DNA from: Lacisediminimonas profundi
GTDB taxonomy: Bacteria > Pseudomonadota > Gammaproteobacteria > Burkholderiales > Burkholderiaceae_D
Assembly (NCBI RefSeq): GCF_008831265.1
Contig: NZ_VTTH01000001.1
Location: forward strand, 806,001 to 870,000
Direction of reading: 5' to 3'
DNA length: 64,000 nucleotides
The notes beneath the pieces were generated by a model, which did no database searches, had not been told where the DNA came from, and worked only from the letters and a program-made list of their open reading frames with translations. Of the stretch, positions 24,322 through 33,754 are shown piece by piece; within the stretch, counting starts at the first letter, position 1, and each line of letters opens with the position of its first letter. The translations under genes were made by a program, and so were the position numbers.

Positions 24322-24972
24322 TCAAACGCCTTTTGCCGGCATCGGTGTCTTGTCAGGGTAGTCGCACAGGTCCGCGATCATGCAATTCCAGCATTGCGGG
24401 TTGCGCGCAGTGCAGGTGTAGCGGCCATGCAGTATCAGCCAGTGATGCGCGTCCATCAGGAATTCCGGCGGCACCAGTTTCATCAGCTTGTGCTCGACTT
24501 GGTCGACATTCTTGCCGGGCGCGATCCCGGTGCGGTTGGAAACCCGGAAAATATGGGTGTCGACCGCCATCGCCACTTCGCCAAAGGCCGTGTTCAGTAT
24601 CACGTTCGCGGTCTTGCGGCCGACACCTGGCAGGGCCTGCAGCTGTTCGCGCGTGCGCGGCACTTCCCCGCGGTGTTCGGCGAGCAGGATGCCGCAAGTC
24701 CTGATCACGTTGCGTGCCTTTGTCCGGTACAGGCCGATGGTCTGGATATACGGGATCAGGCCTTCCTCACCCAGCGCGAGGATCTTTGCCGGGGTGTTCG
24801 CCACCGGGAACAGTCGCCGCATTGCCTTGTTCACCGAGACGTCGGTCGCCTGCGCGGACAGGATTACTGCGATCAGCAATTCGAACGGCGTGGTGTATTC
24901 GAGCTCGGTAGTCGGGTGCAGGTTCTGGGCCCGGAAGCGGGTGAATATTTCGCGTCGCTTTTCTGCGTTCAT
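24322..24972 (-). CDS. nth: Endonuclease III (DNA glycosylase/AP lyase)
   Basis: This 216-residue base-excision-repair enzyme removes oxidised pyrimidines and cleaves AP sites. The HhH motif [11 protein letters not shown] gives catalytic Lys120, and AVDTHIFRV gives Asp138. The 4Fe-4S cluster ligands are Cys187, Cys194, Cys197 and Cys203. Its ATG at 24972 overlaps the stop of rsxB by ATGA, which fixes the start; a longer frame continues into rsxB. The rsxB-nth pairing is common in proteobacteria and suggests a redox link with its cluster. Confidence 0.97.
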   Translation of the reverse strand: MNAEKRREIFTRFRAQNLHPTTELEYTTPFELLIAVILSAQATDVSVNKAMRRLFPVANTPAKILALGEEGLIPYIQTIGLYRTKARNVIRTCGILLAEHRGEVPRTREQLQALPGVGRKTANVILNTAFGEVAMAVDTHIFRVSNRTGIAPGKNVDQVEHKLMKLVPPEFLMDAHHWLILHGRYTCTARNPQCWNCMIADLCDYPDKTPMPAKGV

Positions 24973-25697
24973 TGGCGCTCCCGGTCGTCCGCAGCTTGCT
25001 GTTCCTGCGCCAGTTTTTTCAGCCGGGCGCGTTCCATTGCGGCGGCAACGATGGCTTTCTTGCGCTCCTGCTCGCGTTGCTGCTCGGGGCTGTCGGCCGC
25101 TTCCTGCTCCAGTTGCCTGAGCTTGGCGGCGGCTTTCGCTGCCAGCCTGGCATCGTTCTCCTGCGCCTCGCGCTGTAGCCGGAAGCTGCGGAACTGGTAG
25201 CGCTCGCGCGCCGCATCCGCTTGTTCTTGCGACCAGGCGGCCCAGCCGCTGCGGCCAGGCGTGACGTCGACCATGGCAATGCAATCGACGGGGCAGGGCG
25301 GCACGCACAGGTCGCATCCGGTGCACAGCTCCGGAATCACCGTATGCATCTGTTTGGCAGCGCCGACGATCGCGTCGACCGGGCAGGCCTGGATGCACAG
25401 CGTGCAGCCTATGCAAAGGTCTTCGTCGATCACCGCTACCGGGCGCGGACGTTCAATGCCGTTGACAGGATTGAGCGGAATGACAGGCTTGCCCAGCAGG
25501 CTTGCCAGTCGCCGGACGCCTTCGGCGCCGCCGGGAGGGCATTGGTTATATCCAGCCTCGCCGGCCGCGACCGCTTCTGCATACGGGCGGCATCCGGCAT
25601 AGCCGCACTTGGTGCACTGGGTTTGCGGCAGCAGGTCTTCGATCTGGTCGGCGAGCCGTGATGCGGGAGATGGGGATTTGACAGGAGAGGCGGGCAT
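24969..25697 (-). CDS. rsxB: RnfB/RsxB-like ferredoxin subunit, stand-alone
   Basis: This 242-residue iron-sulfur protein has an N-terminal Fe-S domain ([18 protein letters not shown], Cys pattern CxxCxxxxC), two 4Fe-4S ferredoxin motifs ([16 protein letters not shown] and [17 protein letters not shown]) and a long charged, coiled-coil C-terminus (about residues 160-242). The N-terminal membrane helix of classic RnfB is missing, and no other rnf/rsx gene is nearby. In E. coli the Rsx complex reduces SoxR. Here it may donate electrons to another partner, possibly linked to Nth, whose gene overlaps it. Confidence 0.88.
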   Translation of the reverse strand: MPASPVKSPSPASRLADQIEDLLPQTQCTKCGYAGCRPYAEAVAAGEAGYNQCPPGGAEGVRRLASLLGKPVIPLNPVNGIERPRPVAVIDEDLCIGCTLCIQACPVDAIVGAAKQMHTVIPELCTGCDLCVPPCPVDCIAMVDVTPGRSGWAAWSQEQADAARERYQFRSFRLQREAQENDARLAAKAAAKLRQLEQEAADSPEQQREQERKKAIVAAAMERARLKKLAQEQQAADDRERQ

Positions 25698-25815
25698 AGC
25701 AGGACATTATCCCGTTAATCACCCGCCTGTTCAAATCCCGTATGGAATCGCCACTGGCGTGCCGGAACCGGTTTTCCGTTTCCGGCCACTGCCCGTGACG
25801 CGCAGCGAGATTCTG

Positions 25816-27051
25816 TCAGGCGTTCTCGCGGATGAAGCTCGCAATCCGTGGCGCCACCATCTCGCGCCAGCGCCGGCCGGCGAAGATGCCGTAATGACCG
25901 CATTTCGGGGCAATGTAATGCTGCTTCTTCGATTTCGGTATCGAGGAGCAGAGTTCCTGCGCGGCTTCGGTCTGGCCGGAACCGGAGATGTCGTCCAGTT
26001 CGCCTTCGATGGTGAACAGGGCAACCGACTTGATGTCCTGGGGGCGCACCAGCTTGCCTTCGACTTCCCAGGTGCCGGTGGCCAGCGCAAAATCCTGGAA
26101 CACGGTCTTGATCGTGTCGAGATAGTATTCCGCAGGCATGTCGAGCACGGCGTTGTACTCGTCGTAGAACTTGCGATGCTCCTCAGCCGACTCGTTGTCG
26201 CCCTCGCGCAGGTGCATGTAAAAATCCCAGTGGCTCTGCGCATGGCGCCGGGGATTCATTGCGACGAAGCCCGCATGCTGCAGGAAGCCCGGATATACCT
26301 TGCGGCCAAAGCCCGGATAACTCGGCGGCACGCTGTAGATCAGCGTGTTTTCGAACCAGGAAAAAGGTTTCTCGGTGGCCAGGTCATTCACCTGTGTCGG
26401 CGACTTGCGGGGGTCGATCGGGCCGCCCATCATGGTCATCGTCTTGGGCAGCTTGGGATCCTTGGCCGTGGCCATCAGCGAAATTGCCGCCAGCACCGGG
26501 ACCGTCGGCTGGCATACGGAGATCACATGAAGCTCCGGTCCCAGCGCGCGGATGAAATCCTGGATGTAGTACACATAGTCATGGAGATGGAAAGCACCGG
26601 CGCTTTCCGGCACCATGCGGGCATCAGTCCAGTCCGTGATGTAGACGTCGTGCTCAGGAAGCAGTCCGCGCACGGTGTCGCGCAGCAGTGTCGAGTGATG
26701 GCCCGACAGCGGGGCAACCAGCAGCACGCAGGGCTGCTTCAGTGCGGCAGCCTGCTTGCTGCTCAGGTCTTTCCTGAAATGCAGCAAGCGGCAAAACGGC
26801 TTTTCAATGGCGACTTCCTCTAGCACGGCCACATCGGCGTCGTTGACCCTGGTCGAATCGATGCCGAATTCCGGCTTTTCGTAAGCCTTCCCCAGCCGGA
26901 ACATCAGTTCGTATCCTGCCGCGATACGTTGCGAGAAGGGCGTGTGGGCCAACGGTGAAATCGGGTTGGTAAACAACTTGCTCGACGCTTCTGCCCACTG
27001 GATCAGCGGACTCATCATCGTGCGATTCAATTCATGCATGTGATACAGCAT
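25816..27051 (-). CDS. phaZ: Intracellular poly(3-hydroxybutyrate) depolymerase
   Basis: This 411-residue enzyme mobilises the intracellular storage polyester PHB. The N-terminus (MLYHMHELNRTMMSPLIQWA) and the block HVISVCQPTVPVLAA with nucleophile Cys180 match the PhaZ1 class of Cupriavidus. The C-terminal HYIAPKCGHYGIFAGRRW carries the catalytic His. No signal peptide is present, as expected for granule-associated enzymes. It stands alone, with a long AT-rich leader upstream that probably holds its promoter. Confidence 0.95.
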   Translation of the reverse strand: MLYHMHELNRTMMSPLIQWAEASSKLFTNPISPLAHTPFSQRIAAGYELMFRLGKAYEKPEFGIDSTRVNDADVAVLEEVAIEKPFCRLLHFRKDLSSKQAAALKQPCVLLVAPLSGHHSTLLRDTVRGLLPEHDVYITDWTDARMVPESAGAFHLHDYVYYIQDFIRALGPELHVISVCQPTVPVLAAISLMATAKDPKLPKTMTMMGGPIDPRKSPTQVNDLATEKPFSWFENTLIYSVPPSYPGFGRKVYPGFLQHAGFVAMNPRRHAQSHWDFYMHLREGDNESAEEHRKFYDEYNAVLDMPAEYYLDTIKTVFQDFALATGTWEVEGKLVRPQDIKSVALFTIEGELDDISGSGQTEAAQELCSSIPKSKKQHYIAPKCGHYGIFAGRRWREMVAPRIASFIRENA

Positions 27052-27343
27052 CTTGTTCCTCTCGAAGGGCTCCTGATCTGGTTCCGATTTGGCCCTGATT
27101 CGGCACTGATTCTCGCGGCTATTGCAGATTGCCGCAATGCATCAATCGACAATTATTGCATTTCTGCACGAATCTGTATCGCTTGAATATGGGCATGCAA
27201 ATTTAGCAACAATATCGGTCTGTGACAATTTCCGGAGCTTCGTTCCTGTTTTCTAAATGCGGCCATTCTGGGCTTTCGTCAAGCGAATATATCAATCCTA
27301 TGCCGCAAATCGTGCGCCTTGCAGCTGGATGCGGGCGCCATGC
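27052..27343. other. AT-rich gap upstream of phaZ
   Basis: These 292 bp lie between the 3' end of the TonB receptor gene and phaZ. They are clearly richer in A/T than the surroundings (for example AATTATTGCATTTCTGCACG). They presumably hold the phaZ promoter. No consensus boxes, terminator or repeat could be assigned with confidence. Confidence 0.5.
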
Positions 27344-29665
27344 TCAGAATCGATAGCGCAAGTCAGCACTTAATGTCCGGGAAGGAAAGGGATGGAAGAG
27401 GAAGTAGTTTTTCCCGAGCAGGTTGTCGACGCCGGCCCCCAGTTCGAGATGGCGGTCCAGGCGTGCGCGCACCCGCAGGTCGACCACCACGAACTGGTCG
27501 AAGCCCTGCCAGGCGGAAGGATTGGTGTCAGTGTTGTCGACAGTGGCGAACAGGCGGCTGCTGTAGCGCGCGGCCAGCGTGCCCGACCAGCGGGCATCGG
27601 GTCGCCAGGTGAGCGCAGCGCTCGCCCTCCATTCGGGCACATGGGGAGTGCGCTTGCCAATGCTGCTCGCCCCCGGCGATGCCGGAACGTAAGTGCTGTT
27701 TTCCATGATGCGGGCGTCCACCCAGGTCAAGCTGCCTGCAAGGTCGATGCCGGTCAGGAGATCCTGTTTTTCCAGAGCCAGTTCAATGCCGCGTTGACGG
27801 GTGCGATCGACATTCTGCACGAACGAGACCGGTGCGGCGAATCCGGCGACTGTCGACGTCTGCGAAACCAGGGCGTCGCGAACGTTTTCATGGAACAGGG
27901 AAATGCGTAGCCGCTTGCGGAAATCGCGCCATTCGGCAGCGATTTCCGATGACACCACGTCCTCCGGCCTGAGAAATGGGTTGGCCTGCGTTGCAATCGT
28001 GCCGGTACTCAATGTCTGGTACAGCTCGCCCACGGTTGGAAAGCGCAGGGCCCGCGCGAGCGATGCTGTGATCGAGGTGCCGCTGCTGGCTTGCCACTGG
28101 AGCGATGCCTTGGGCGACAGTCCGCTGCGCTCCAGCGCCGGCTGGATGAACGAGAAGCCGTTACCGCCCACCGTCGTGAAGTTGTAGCCATCGAATGCCT
28201 TCCAGAATTCCTGGCGTGCACCCAGCGTCACTGTCAGGTCTGGCCGCAGCCGCCAGGCGTCCTGCAGCCAGATCGCAGTCGTGGTGGTCGTGCCCCGGCT
28301 GTCGCTGAACAGTTTTCCTGCCGACCCGCCCACCCAGTCGCCGGTTTCGTTCATCGGCGAAGACAGCCGGACCTGCGTGCGGTGCAGTCCGAAGCGCAGG
28401 CGGTGTACGCTGCGCGCGCCGTCCGGCTGCCATGATCCCTTCACGTCGATCGTGTCCCAGCCTGTGCCGCTGGCATCGGCGATGCGCCCGGCGCCGCCGC
28501 TGGCCGCCAGCGGGTACAGTCCGGTCGACTGGCGGGTCAGGTCGCGGGCATAGCTGAATCGGCTCAGGTTGATCTCACCGTTCCAGTGCTCGCGCTTGAT
28601 GGTGGCCAGGCTCAGGCTGTGCATCCAGTGCTCCTGTTCGACCATGCTGCTGTTGAACAATGCGCCGATCGCGCCTGCCGACTGCGATTGCCCGCCAATG
28701 TTCACATTGCCTGCCGCTGCGCCGAACCATGGATTGCCGGCGGCGTCGCGCAGGCCGGATTCCGACCTTGCCTTGGCTTTGTTCTGCCACACGCCGGTGC
28801 TCCAGGTCGCGCGTAGCGTCGGCGTCAGGTCATAGCCGAGCCGGATGCGCGCCGTGTCCTGCGCTGTATGTGTCAGGCCGCCGGCCCCGAGCACCCAGGT
28901 CGGCCCGCCGCTGCGGTTGCGATCCGGCAGGGCGCCGCCAACCACAGGCGCCGCGCCGCCGGCTGCGCCTGACTGGTTGACGACCAGGATACTGAGCGGC
29001 TGGCTGCTGCTGCCGAGATGACTGCCGCTGAAGCGCCAGGAAAACGGGCCGTGACGATTGCCGAGGACGAGGTCTCCCCGGCCGCCGTTGAAGCGGCTGT
29101 CCATGCCAAGCTGCGCATACCGCTGCGAGGACACCTGGCCGCCGATCGTCGCTTCGAATTTCTCCGGCATGCGGGTCGTGATCTCGGTTACCGCGCCATA
29201 CGAATTGCCGGGATAGGCAGCCGAGAAAGGGCCGGTCATCACATCGATCCGATCCACTTCCTCCGGGGTGACCATGAACCACTGCGGCGAGCCGTTCCCG
29301 TTGTTGTTATTGACCAGGGTGGAGAGCAGCGCGCCGTCCGCATAGACCAGGCTGCGCGCCCCGGCATTGATACCAGTGGTGCGGGTGGCCATCGGTGCCT
29401 GGGTATCGCCGGCATAGCGCTTGCGCACTAATACGCCGGGCAGGTATTTCAGCATGTCTTCGGTGTTGGCGACGTTGGTGGTCGCGCGCGCACGTTCAGC
29501 GGTGATGCTTTCGGTCGTTGCCGGCGATTCGGCGCGGTCGGCAGCGCTGTGAGTGGTGTGAATTTCAACATCGGGAAGTACGGTGTCGGCCCATGCCGGC
29601 CATGCGCTGGCGGCAGCCAGCACTACCATCGCCGGCAGTGCCCGCAGGCAGTCGGAGGTTTGCAT
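27344..29665 (-). CDS. TonB-dependent outer-membrane receptor
   Basis: This 773-residue outer-membrane receptor has a signal peptide (MQTSDCLRALPAMVVLAAAS..., cut near WADTV), a plug domain with the TonB-box region LPDVEIHTT, the block EDMLKYLPGVLVRKRYAGDT and PEEVDRIDVMTGPFSAAYPG, then a 22-strand-type barrel ending in TLSADLRYRF with the terminal Phe. Substrate classes for this type include metals and metallophores. The upstream DUF2946 gene, on the same strand, suggests a metal such as copper, but this is inference. AGGATCAG precedes the start. Confidence 0.93.
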   Translation of the reverse strand: MQTSDCLRALPAMVVLAAASAWPAWADTVLPDVEIHTTHSAADRAESPATTESITAERARATTNVANTEDMLKYLPGVLVRKRYAGDTQAPMATRTTGINAGARSLVYADGALLSTLVNNNNGNGSPQWFMVTPEEVDRIDVMTGPFSAAYPGNSYGAVTEITTRMPEKFEATIGGQVSSQRYAQLGMDSRFNGGRGDLVLGNRHGPFSWRFSGSHLGSSSQPLSILVVNQSGAAGGAAPVVGGALPDRNRSGGPTWVLGAGGLTHTAQDTARIRLGYDLTPTLRATWSTGVWQNKAKARSESGLRDAAGNPWFGAAAGNVNIGGQSQSAGAIGALFNSSMVEQEHWMHSLSLATIKREHWNGEINLSRFSYARDLTRQSTGLYPLAASGGAGRIADASGTGWDTIDVKGSWQPDGARSVHRLRFGLHRTQVRLSSPMNETGDWVGGSAGKLFSDSRGTTTTTAIWLQDAWRLRPDLTVTLGARQEFWKAFDGYNFTTVGGNGFSFIQPALERSGLSPKASLQWQASSGTSITASLARALRFPTVGELYQTLSTGTIATQANPFLRPEDVVSSEIAAEWRDFRKRLRISLFHENVRDALVSQTSTVAGFAAPVSFVQNVDRTRQRGIELALEKQDLLTGIDLAGSLTWVDARIMENSTYVPASPGASSIGKRTPHVPEWRASAALTWRPDARWSGTLAARYSSRLFATVDNTDTNPSAWQGFDQFVVVDLRVRARLDRHLELGAGVDNLLGKNYFLFHPFPSRTLSADLRYRF

Positions 29666-29782
29666 TTTTTTCTGATCCTGGTGACGCAGCGCGCACCAGT
29701 CCGGCCGCAGGTCAGGGCCGTGCTGAAGGCAACGCGCAAGTTTGATAATTCACGGCAAGCGCCGTGACCATGGAAGCCGGGA

Positions 29783-30232
29783 TCAGGCCGTAGGCGGGGC
29801 CCGCGAGCGGGCGGTTTGCCAGCTGAAGAGGGGCGAGGGGGACTGGTAATAAAGGCGCGGCAGGCGGCGTACGGGAGCGGCGCTTGACTGCACTGGCATT
29901 GCCGGCGGCGCTGCCAGTGGGCCGCCGGTCAGGCATAGCGAGCAATGAGAGTGGGATTGGGACAGGTCGCCGGCCGGGGCGGGTGCTGCCGGGTCGCCGC
30001 GTCCGCTGGCCGGCGCGCTGGTGGAGCATACCTCGCCGTGTATCAGTTGCAGCAGGGCCGACTCCTGGCTGCCGGCGAGCGATGCCGCCTGCGACAGGCT
30101 CGGCAGCAGCGCAGACCACAGCAAGGCCAGGCAGGCAAGCCAGGCCGTGCAGCGCCTCCGCGCCGACCGCCTGGCGCCGCCAAAAGGAAAACGCCCGGAG
30201 CCGAGGGCGCAGGGCGTTTTCTGATGGTTCAC
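29783..30232 (-). CDS. DUF2946 family protein (possible metal-related)
   Basis: This small exported protein of about 149 residues has a basic N-terminus and hydrophobic signal/anchor CTAWLACLALLWSALLPSL ending in SQAA. A Ser/Pro/Ala-rich middle contains the motif HSHCSLCLTGG, the His-Cys-x-x-Cys signature of DUF2946. No ATG is available; a GTG at 30232 is the likely start, 17 bp after the ferredoxin reductase stop, without a good ribosome-binding site, so the N-terminus is uncertain by tens of residues. DUF2946 genes often accompany TonB receptors and copper-handling genes; here the receptor follows after 117 bp. The function is not established. Confidence 0.65.
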   Translation of the reverse strand: MNHQKTPCALGSGRFPFGGARRSARRRCTAWLACLALLWSALLPSLSQAASLAGSQESALLQLIHGEVCSTSAPASGRGDPAAPAPAGDLSQSHSHCSLCLTGGPLAAPPAMPVQSSAAPVRRLPRLYYQSPSPLFSWQTARSRAPPTA

Positions 30233-30249
30233 GACAGGATTTTCGCGCG

Positions 30250-31356
30250 TCAGTCGAAAACCGGCGATTCCACACCCAGGATCTTGTGCAACTTGGGCGA
30301 GGTCGTGGTGTACTGCATGTGGATCTTCTTGTCCGGGAAGATGATCGGGGCGGCGCCAAACGCGGCCAGCGCCGCTTCGTGGAAGCCGGACAGGATCAGC
30401 TTCTTCTTGCCTGGATAGGTGTTGATGTCGCCGACTGCAAATATCCCGGGCACGTTGGTCTGGAATTTCTCGGTGTCGACTTTCAGTTGCTTGCGCTCGA
30501 TGTCGAGGCCCCATTCGGCGATCGGCCCCAGCTTGGGCGACAGGCCGAAGAACACCAGCAGGTAGTCGAGCGGCATGCGGCGGGTGACGCCGTCGGCGCC
30601 GGTGACCTTGATTTCGGCCAGCTGCCCATCTTTTTCTTCAATGCCGGTAACCTGTCCGACCACCAGTTGCATTTCGTAGTTGTCGCATAGCTCCTTCATC
30701 TTTGCGACTGAAGCAGGCGCAGCCCGGAATTCTTCACGACGGTGAAGCAGTACGACCGATTCGGCGCTGCCGGCAAAATTGAGCGCCCAGTCGAGCGCGG
30801 AGTCGCCGCCACCGCAGATGACCAGGTTCTTGCCGTGGAAGCGCTGCGGCTCCCGTACGCGATAGAACAACTGGCTGCCTTCGAATTTATCGATGCCGTC
30901 GACCTTCAGCGTGCGGGGCTGGAATGAACCGACGCCGGCCGCAATGAAAATGGTCTTGGTGATGAAGCGATTGCCGGTTGAGGTTTCGAGGTTGAAGCGT
31001 CCGTCTTCACGGCGCTCGACCACGGTGACTTCCTGACCAAGATGGAAAGTCGGGCCGAACGGCTCGATCTGCTTGAGCAGGTTGTCGGTCAGTTCCTGGC
31101 CGGTGCAGATCGGCACCGCAGGAATGTCGTAGATGGGCTTGTCGGGATACAGCTCGACGCATTGGCCGCCAACCACCGGCAGCGAATCGATCACATGCGC
31201 CTTCACTTCCAGCAAGCCGAGTTCGAATACCTGGAACAGGCCGACCGGGCCGGCGCCGATGATCACGGCATCGGTTTCGATCGGGGCACGGCCGGCATTG
31301 CCGGTGGATTCCGGGGCGTGGGTGTTGTTTGCGGTAACTTCTGCGGTGGTGTCCAT
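30250..31356 (-). CDS. Ferredoxin--NADP+ reductase, type 2 (thioredoxin-reductase-like)
   Basis: This 368-residue flavoprotein has an FAD-binding dinucleotide motif [17 protein letters not shown] and the block [18 protein letters not shown], followed by the NADPH motif [14 protein letters not shown] and the FAD C-terminal motif [16 protein letters not shown]. It lacks the redox CxxC of thioredoxin reductases, which places it with the YumC-type ferredoxin reductases. The start at 31356 is supported by the family N-terminus; the open frame extends upstream into non-coding sequence. About 25 residues of low-complexity N-terminus precede the FAD domain. The neighbouring fdxA probably encodes its ferredoxin. 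Confidence 0.92.
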   Translation of the reverse strand: MDTTAEVTANNTHAPESTGNAGRAPIETDAVIIGAGPVGLFQVFELGLLEVKAHVIDSLPVVGGQCVELYPDKPIYDIPAVPICTGQELTDNLLKQIEPFGPTFHLGQEVTVVERREDGRFNLETSTGNRFITKTIFIAAGVGSFQPRTLKVDGIDKFEGSQLFYRVREPQRFHGKNLVICGGGDSALDWALNFAGSAESVVLLHRREEFRAAPASVAKMKELCDNYEMQLVVGQVTGIEEKDGQLAEIKVTGADGVTRRMPLDYLLVFFGLSPKLGPIAEWGLDIERKQLKVDTEKFQTNVPGIFAVGDINTYPGKKKLILSGFHEAALAAFGAAPIIFPDKKIHMQYTTTSPKLHKILGVESPVFD

Positions 31357-31547
31357 ACGACTCAAAGTCCTGTCTGATTCAAATTCCCGGAGCCCCGGGG
31401 CCCGGGGCAAGACCGGGTGAGGGAACCCGGGAATGCGGCCGGGGGAGGGCCGAAAGCTGGTTGCAGCGGGCAGCAGCAACGGGATGCAGCGGGGTGCGAC
31501 GAGTTGCAGCGGACCGGTTGCAATCGGATCGCTGCAGCCTTTCCGGC
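31357..31547. other. Gap between fdxA and the reductase gene, with GTTGCAGC-type repetition
   Basis: The 191 bp contain a GC palindrome CCCGGAGCCCCGGGGCCCGG around 31387-31406 and several imperfect copies of TTGCAGCGG (around 31461, 31503 and 31517) on the plus strand. No gene or T-run terminator is seen. Degenerate direct repeats between genes recur elsewhere in this window. Confidence 0.4.
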
Positions 31548-31871
31548 TCAGCGCTGCAGGAATTGCAGCTTGTCCTTCACGTCCTTCCACTCGTCCGCAT
31601 CTGGCAGCGCCGACGTGCTCTTGGTGATGGATGGCCAGGTGCGGCAGAGATCTGCATTTATCTTGATGAACTGCTGCTGGTCGGCCGGCACATCCTCTTC
31701 TGCATAAATTGCATTGACCGGGCATTCCGCCACACACACTGCGCAATCGATGCACTCGTCGGGATCGATGGACAGGAAATTGGGGCCCTGGCGGAAGCAG
31801 TCCACCGGGCATACATCCACGCAGTCCGTATAACGGCAGCGGATGCAGGATTCGGTCACAACATGGGTCAT
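31548..31871 (-). CDS. fdxA: 7Fe-8S ferredoxin FdxA
   Basis: This 107-residue ferredoxin begins [21 protein letters not shown] and continues with [16 protein letters not shown]. The first motif has the cysteine spacing of a 3Fe-4S/4Fe-4S ferredoxin of the Azotobacter FdI family, and the C-terminal extension [19 protein letters not shown] is also characteristic. It is expected to donate electrons in the cytoplasm. The ferredoxin reductase gene lies 191 bp downstream on the same strand. A good promoter is at 32067-32095. Confidence 0.95.
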   Translation of the reverse strand: MTHVVTESCIRCRYTDCVDVCPVDCFRQGPNFLSIDPDECIDCAVCVAECPVNAIYAEEDVPADQQQFIKINADLCRTWPSITKSTSALPDADEWKDVKDKLQFLQR

Positions 31872-32066
31872 AACGGTCCTAATTCAGTCTTGTTTCAAAT
31901 TGTCGGCGGCGATGGCCGCTTGCGTGCCGGATGTGCTGCGCATGGCACAAGGGGGCGCGGATTCGCTGGAACGAAGTCCGGGGCAACAGGCCCCGAGCCG
32001 GCGCGATGCGCGCGCGTCGAATGCGCCAGGTCCGGCCGCAACCAAGTTCCAGTTGCAAAGCCTTGT

Positions 32067-32095
32067 ATTTTAAGGCAAAAGTACGGGGGTAACAA
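32067..32095 (-). promoter_or_regulatory. Sigma-70-type promoter of fdxA
   Basis: On the minus strand TTGTTA (32095-32090) and TAAAAT (32072-32067) are exactly 17 bp apart. TAAAAT matches the -10 consensus at five of six bases. The start would be near 32060, giving a leader of about 190 bases before the fdxA ATG. Confidence 0.6.
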
Positions 32096-32257
32096 ACCGG
32101 TCTTAGATGAAATATGCATAAGCAAATGCGGAAGCTGATTTCCTGTCGGCCACTTCCAGGTCCACTTCCAAGCCATCGTCCAAGCCATCTTCCGGGCAGA
32201 ATGCCGTGCGGCGCTACAATGCCTGCCATTGCCAACTATCAATAGAAACGGCGGAGT
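32096..32257. other. Rest of the fdxA-antiporter gap
   Basis: The 386-bp gap holds the fdxA promoter on one side and the antiporter leader on the other. TACAAT at 32216-32221 could be a -10 box for the antiporter, but no clear -35 box precedes it. A short local repetition (CCACTTCCAAGCCATCGTCC and CAAGCCATCTTCC) occurs near 32160-32195. Confidence 0.35.
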
Positions 32258-33700
32258 ATGGAATTGCAGGCGAAAAAATTGCGGTCGAAAAATTTCGGAG
32301 TGTTGCTGCTTCTGGTCCTGACCGTGGCCCCGTCGTCAGGACTGGCGGCCGAACTTGATGGCAGGACGCTGTCGGTCCTTTGGGCTGTTCCGTTCGCGGG
32401 GCTGCTGTTGTCGATCGCGCTCGGGCCGCTGTTGTTCCCGTTCAAATGGCATCCCCATTACGGCAAGATCACGCTGGGCTGGGCTCTTGCGTTCCTGCTT
32501 CCGTGTGCCGCGCTGTTCGGCGCCGGCACCGCGGCGGCGAATGTGATGCACGCGTTCTCCGCGGAATTCATTCCCTTCATCATCCTGATTGCGGCCCTGT
32601 TCACTGTCGCCGGCGGCATTTGCCTGCGCGGCAACCTGCATGGCACGCCGGCATTGAATACGGCAATACTGGCGCTGGGCACGGTGCTGGCCAGCGTGAT
32701 GGGCACCACTGGCGCCTCGATGCTGATGATCCGGCCCCTGATCCGCGCCAACGACAACCGCAAACATGCGGCGCACATCGTCGTTTTCTTCATCTTCCTG
32801 GTCTCGAATGCCGGCGGCTCGCTGACGCCGCTGGGCGACCCGCCGCTGTTCCTCGGCTTCCTGAAGGGCGTGGAATTCTTCTGGACGCTGAAGCATATCT
32901 TTCCCGAGACACTGTTCCTGTGCGTGGCGCTGCTGGCAATTTTCTTCGCGCTCGACAGCTGGTATTTCCACAAGCGGGAAGAGGTCCTGCCGCCGAACCT
33001 CGATCCGACGCCCGATTCCGCGCTGCGACTGGAAGGCAAGGCCAATTTCCTGCTGCTGGGCGCGATTGTGGGCCTGGTCCTGATGAGCGGCCTGTGGAAG
33101 CCGGGCATCGCTTTCCACCTGCTCGGCACCGAAGTCGAATTGCAGAACATCGTTCGCGACGTGGCCCTGCTCGCCGTCATCGGCTGCTCGCTCGCGATCA
33201 CGCCGCGCAGCGCGCGCGAGGGCAACGATTTTTCCTGGGGACCTGTGGCCGAGGTGGCCAAGCTATTCGCCGGCATCTTCATCACCATCGTGCCCGTGAT
33301 TGCGATGCTGCGCGCCGGCACCGAAGGGGCGTTCTCGGCCGTGATCAACGCCGTGACCGGCCCGGATGGCCGGCCGATCGACGCCATGTACTTCTGGGCC
33401 AGTGGGATCCTGTCCTCTTTCCTCGACAATGCACCGACCTACCTGGTGTTCTTCAATACCGCCGGCGGCGATCCGAAGGTGCTGATGACGACCATGGCAT
33501 CGACCCTGGCCGCGATCTCGTGCGGGGCGGTGTTCATGGGCGCCAACAGCTACATCGGCAATGCGCCCAACCTGATGGTGAAGTCGATTGCTGAAGAACG
33601 CGGCATTCGCATGCCATCGTTTTTCGGGTACATGGCCTGGTCGGGTGCGGTGCTGATACCGCTGTTCCTGGTGATGACCCTGTTGTTCTTCCGTGGCTGA
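32258..33700 (+). CDS. Na+/H+ antiporter of the NhaD/CitMHS_2 type
   Basis: This 480-residue membrane protein has about 12 hydrophobic segments. Conserved blocks include MGTTGASMLMIRPLIRAN, VSNAGGSLTPLGDPPLFLG and SFLDNAPTYLVFFNTAGGD, as in the ion-transporter superfamily NhaD branch, where the DPP and DNAP motifs line the transport path. Many relatives are annotated as sodium:proton antiporters. The ATG at 32258 is preceded by GGCGGAGT. It is followed after 54 bp by a hydroxyacid dehydrogenase gene. Confidence 0.85.
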   Translation: MELQAKKLRSKNFGVLLLLVLTVAPSSGLAAELDGRTLSVLWAVPFAGLLLSIALGPLLFPFKWHPHYGKITLGWALAFLLPCAALFGAGTAAANVMHAFSAEFIPFIILIAALFTVAGGICLRGNLHGTPALNTAILALGTVLASVMGTTGASMLMIRPLIRANDNRKHAAHIVVFFIFLVSNAGGSLTPLGDPPLFLGFLKGVEFFWTLKHIFPETLFLCVALLAIFFALDSWYFHKREEVLPPNLDPTPDSALRLEGKANFLLLGAIVGLVLMSGLWKPGIAFHLLGTEVELQNIVRDVALLAVIGCSLAITPRSAREGNDFSWGPVAEVAKLFAGIFITIVPVIAMLRAGTEGAFSAVINAVTGPDGRPIDAMYFWASGILSSFLDNAPTYLVFFNTAGGDPKVLMTTMASTLAAISCGAVFMGANSYIGNAPNLMVKSIAEERGIRMPSFFGYMAWSGAVLIPLFLVMTLLFFRG

Positions 33701-33701
33701 G

Positions 33702-33754
33702 GCGAGACCAGTACCAGACCGAGACGAGAACGAGACGAAAACGAAAACGAGACG
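33702..33754. repeat. Degenerate 6-bp tandem repeat abutting a start codon
   Basis: The purine-rich run GAGACGAGAACGAGACGAAA continues as ACGAAAACGAGACG and ends directly at the ATG at 33755. The unit is (A/G)A(A/G)ACG with small variations. It fills the whole 54-bp gap and therefore the ribosome-binding region. Confidence 0.8.

Noticed and set aside
29666-29782. The leader of the TonB receptor gene considered as a cobalamin riboswitch.
   Set aside because: It is only 117 bp long and shows none of the conserved B12-box sequence, so no riboswitch is called.
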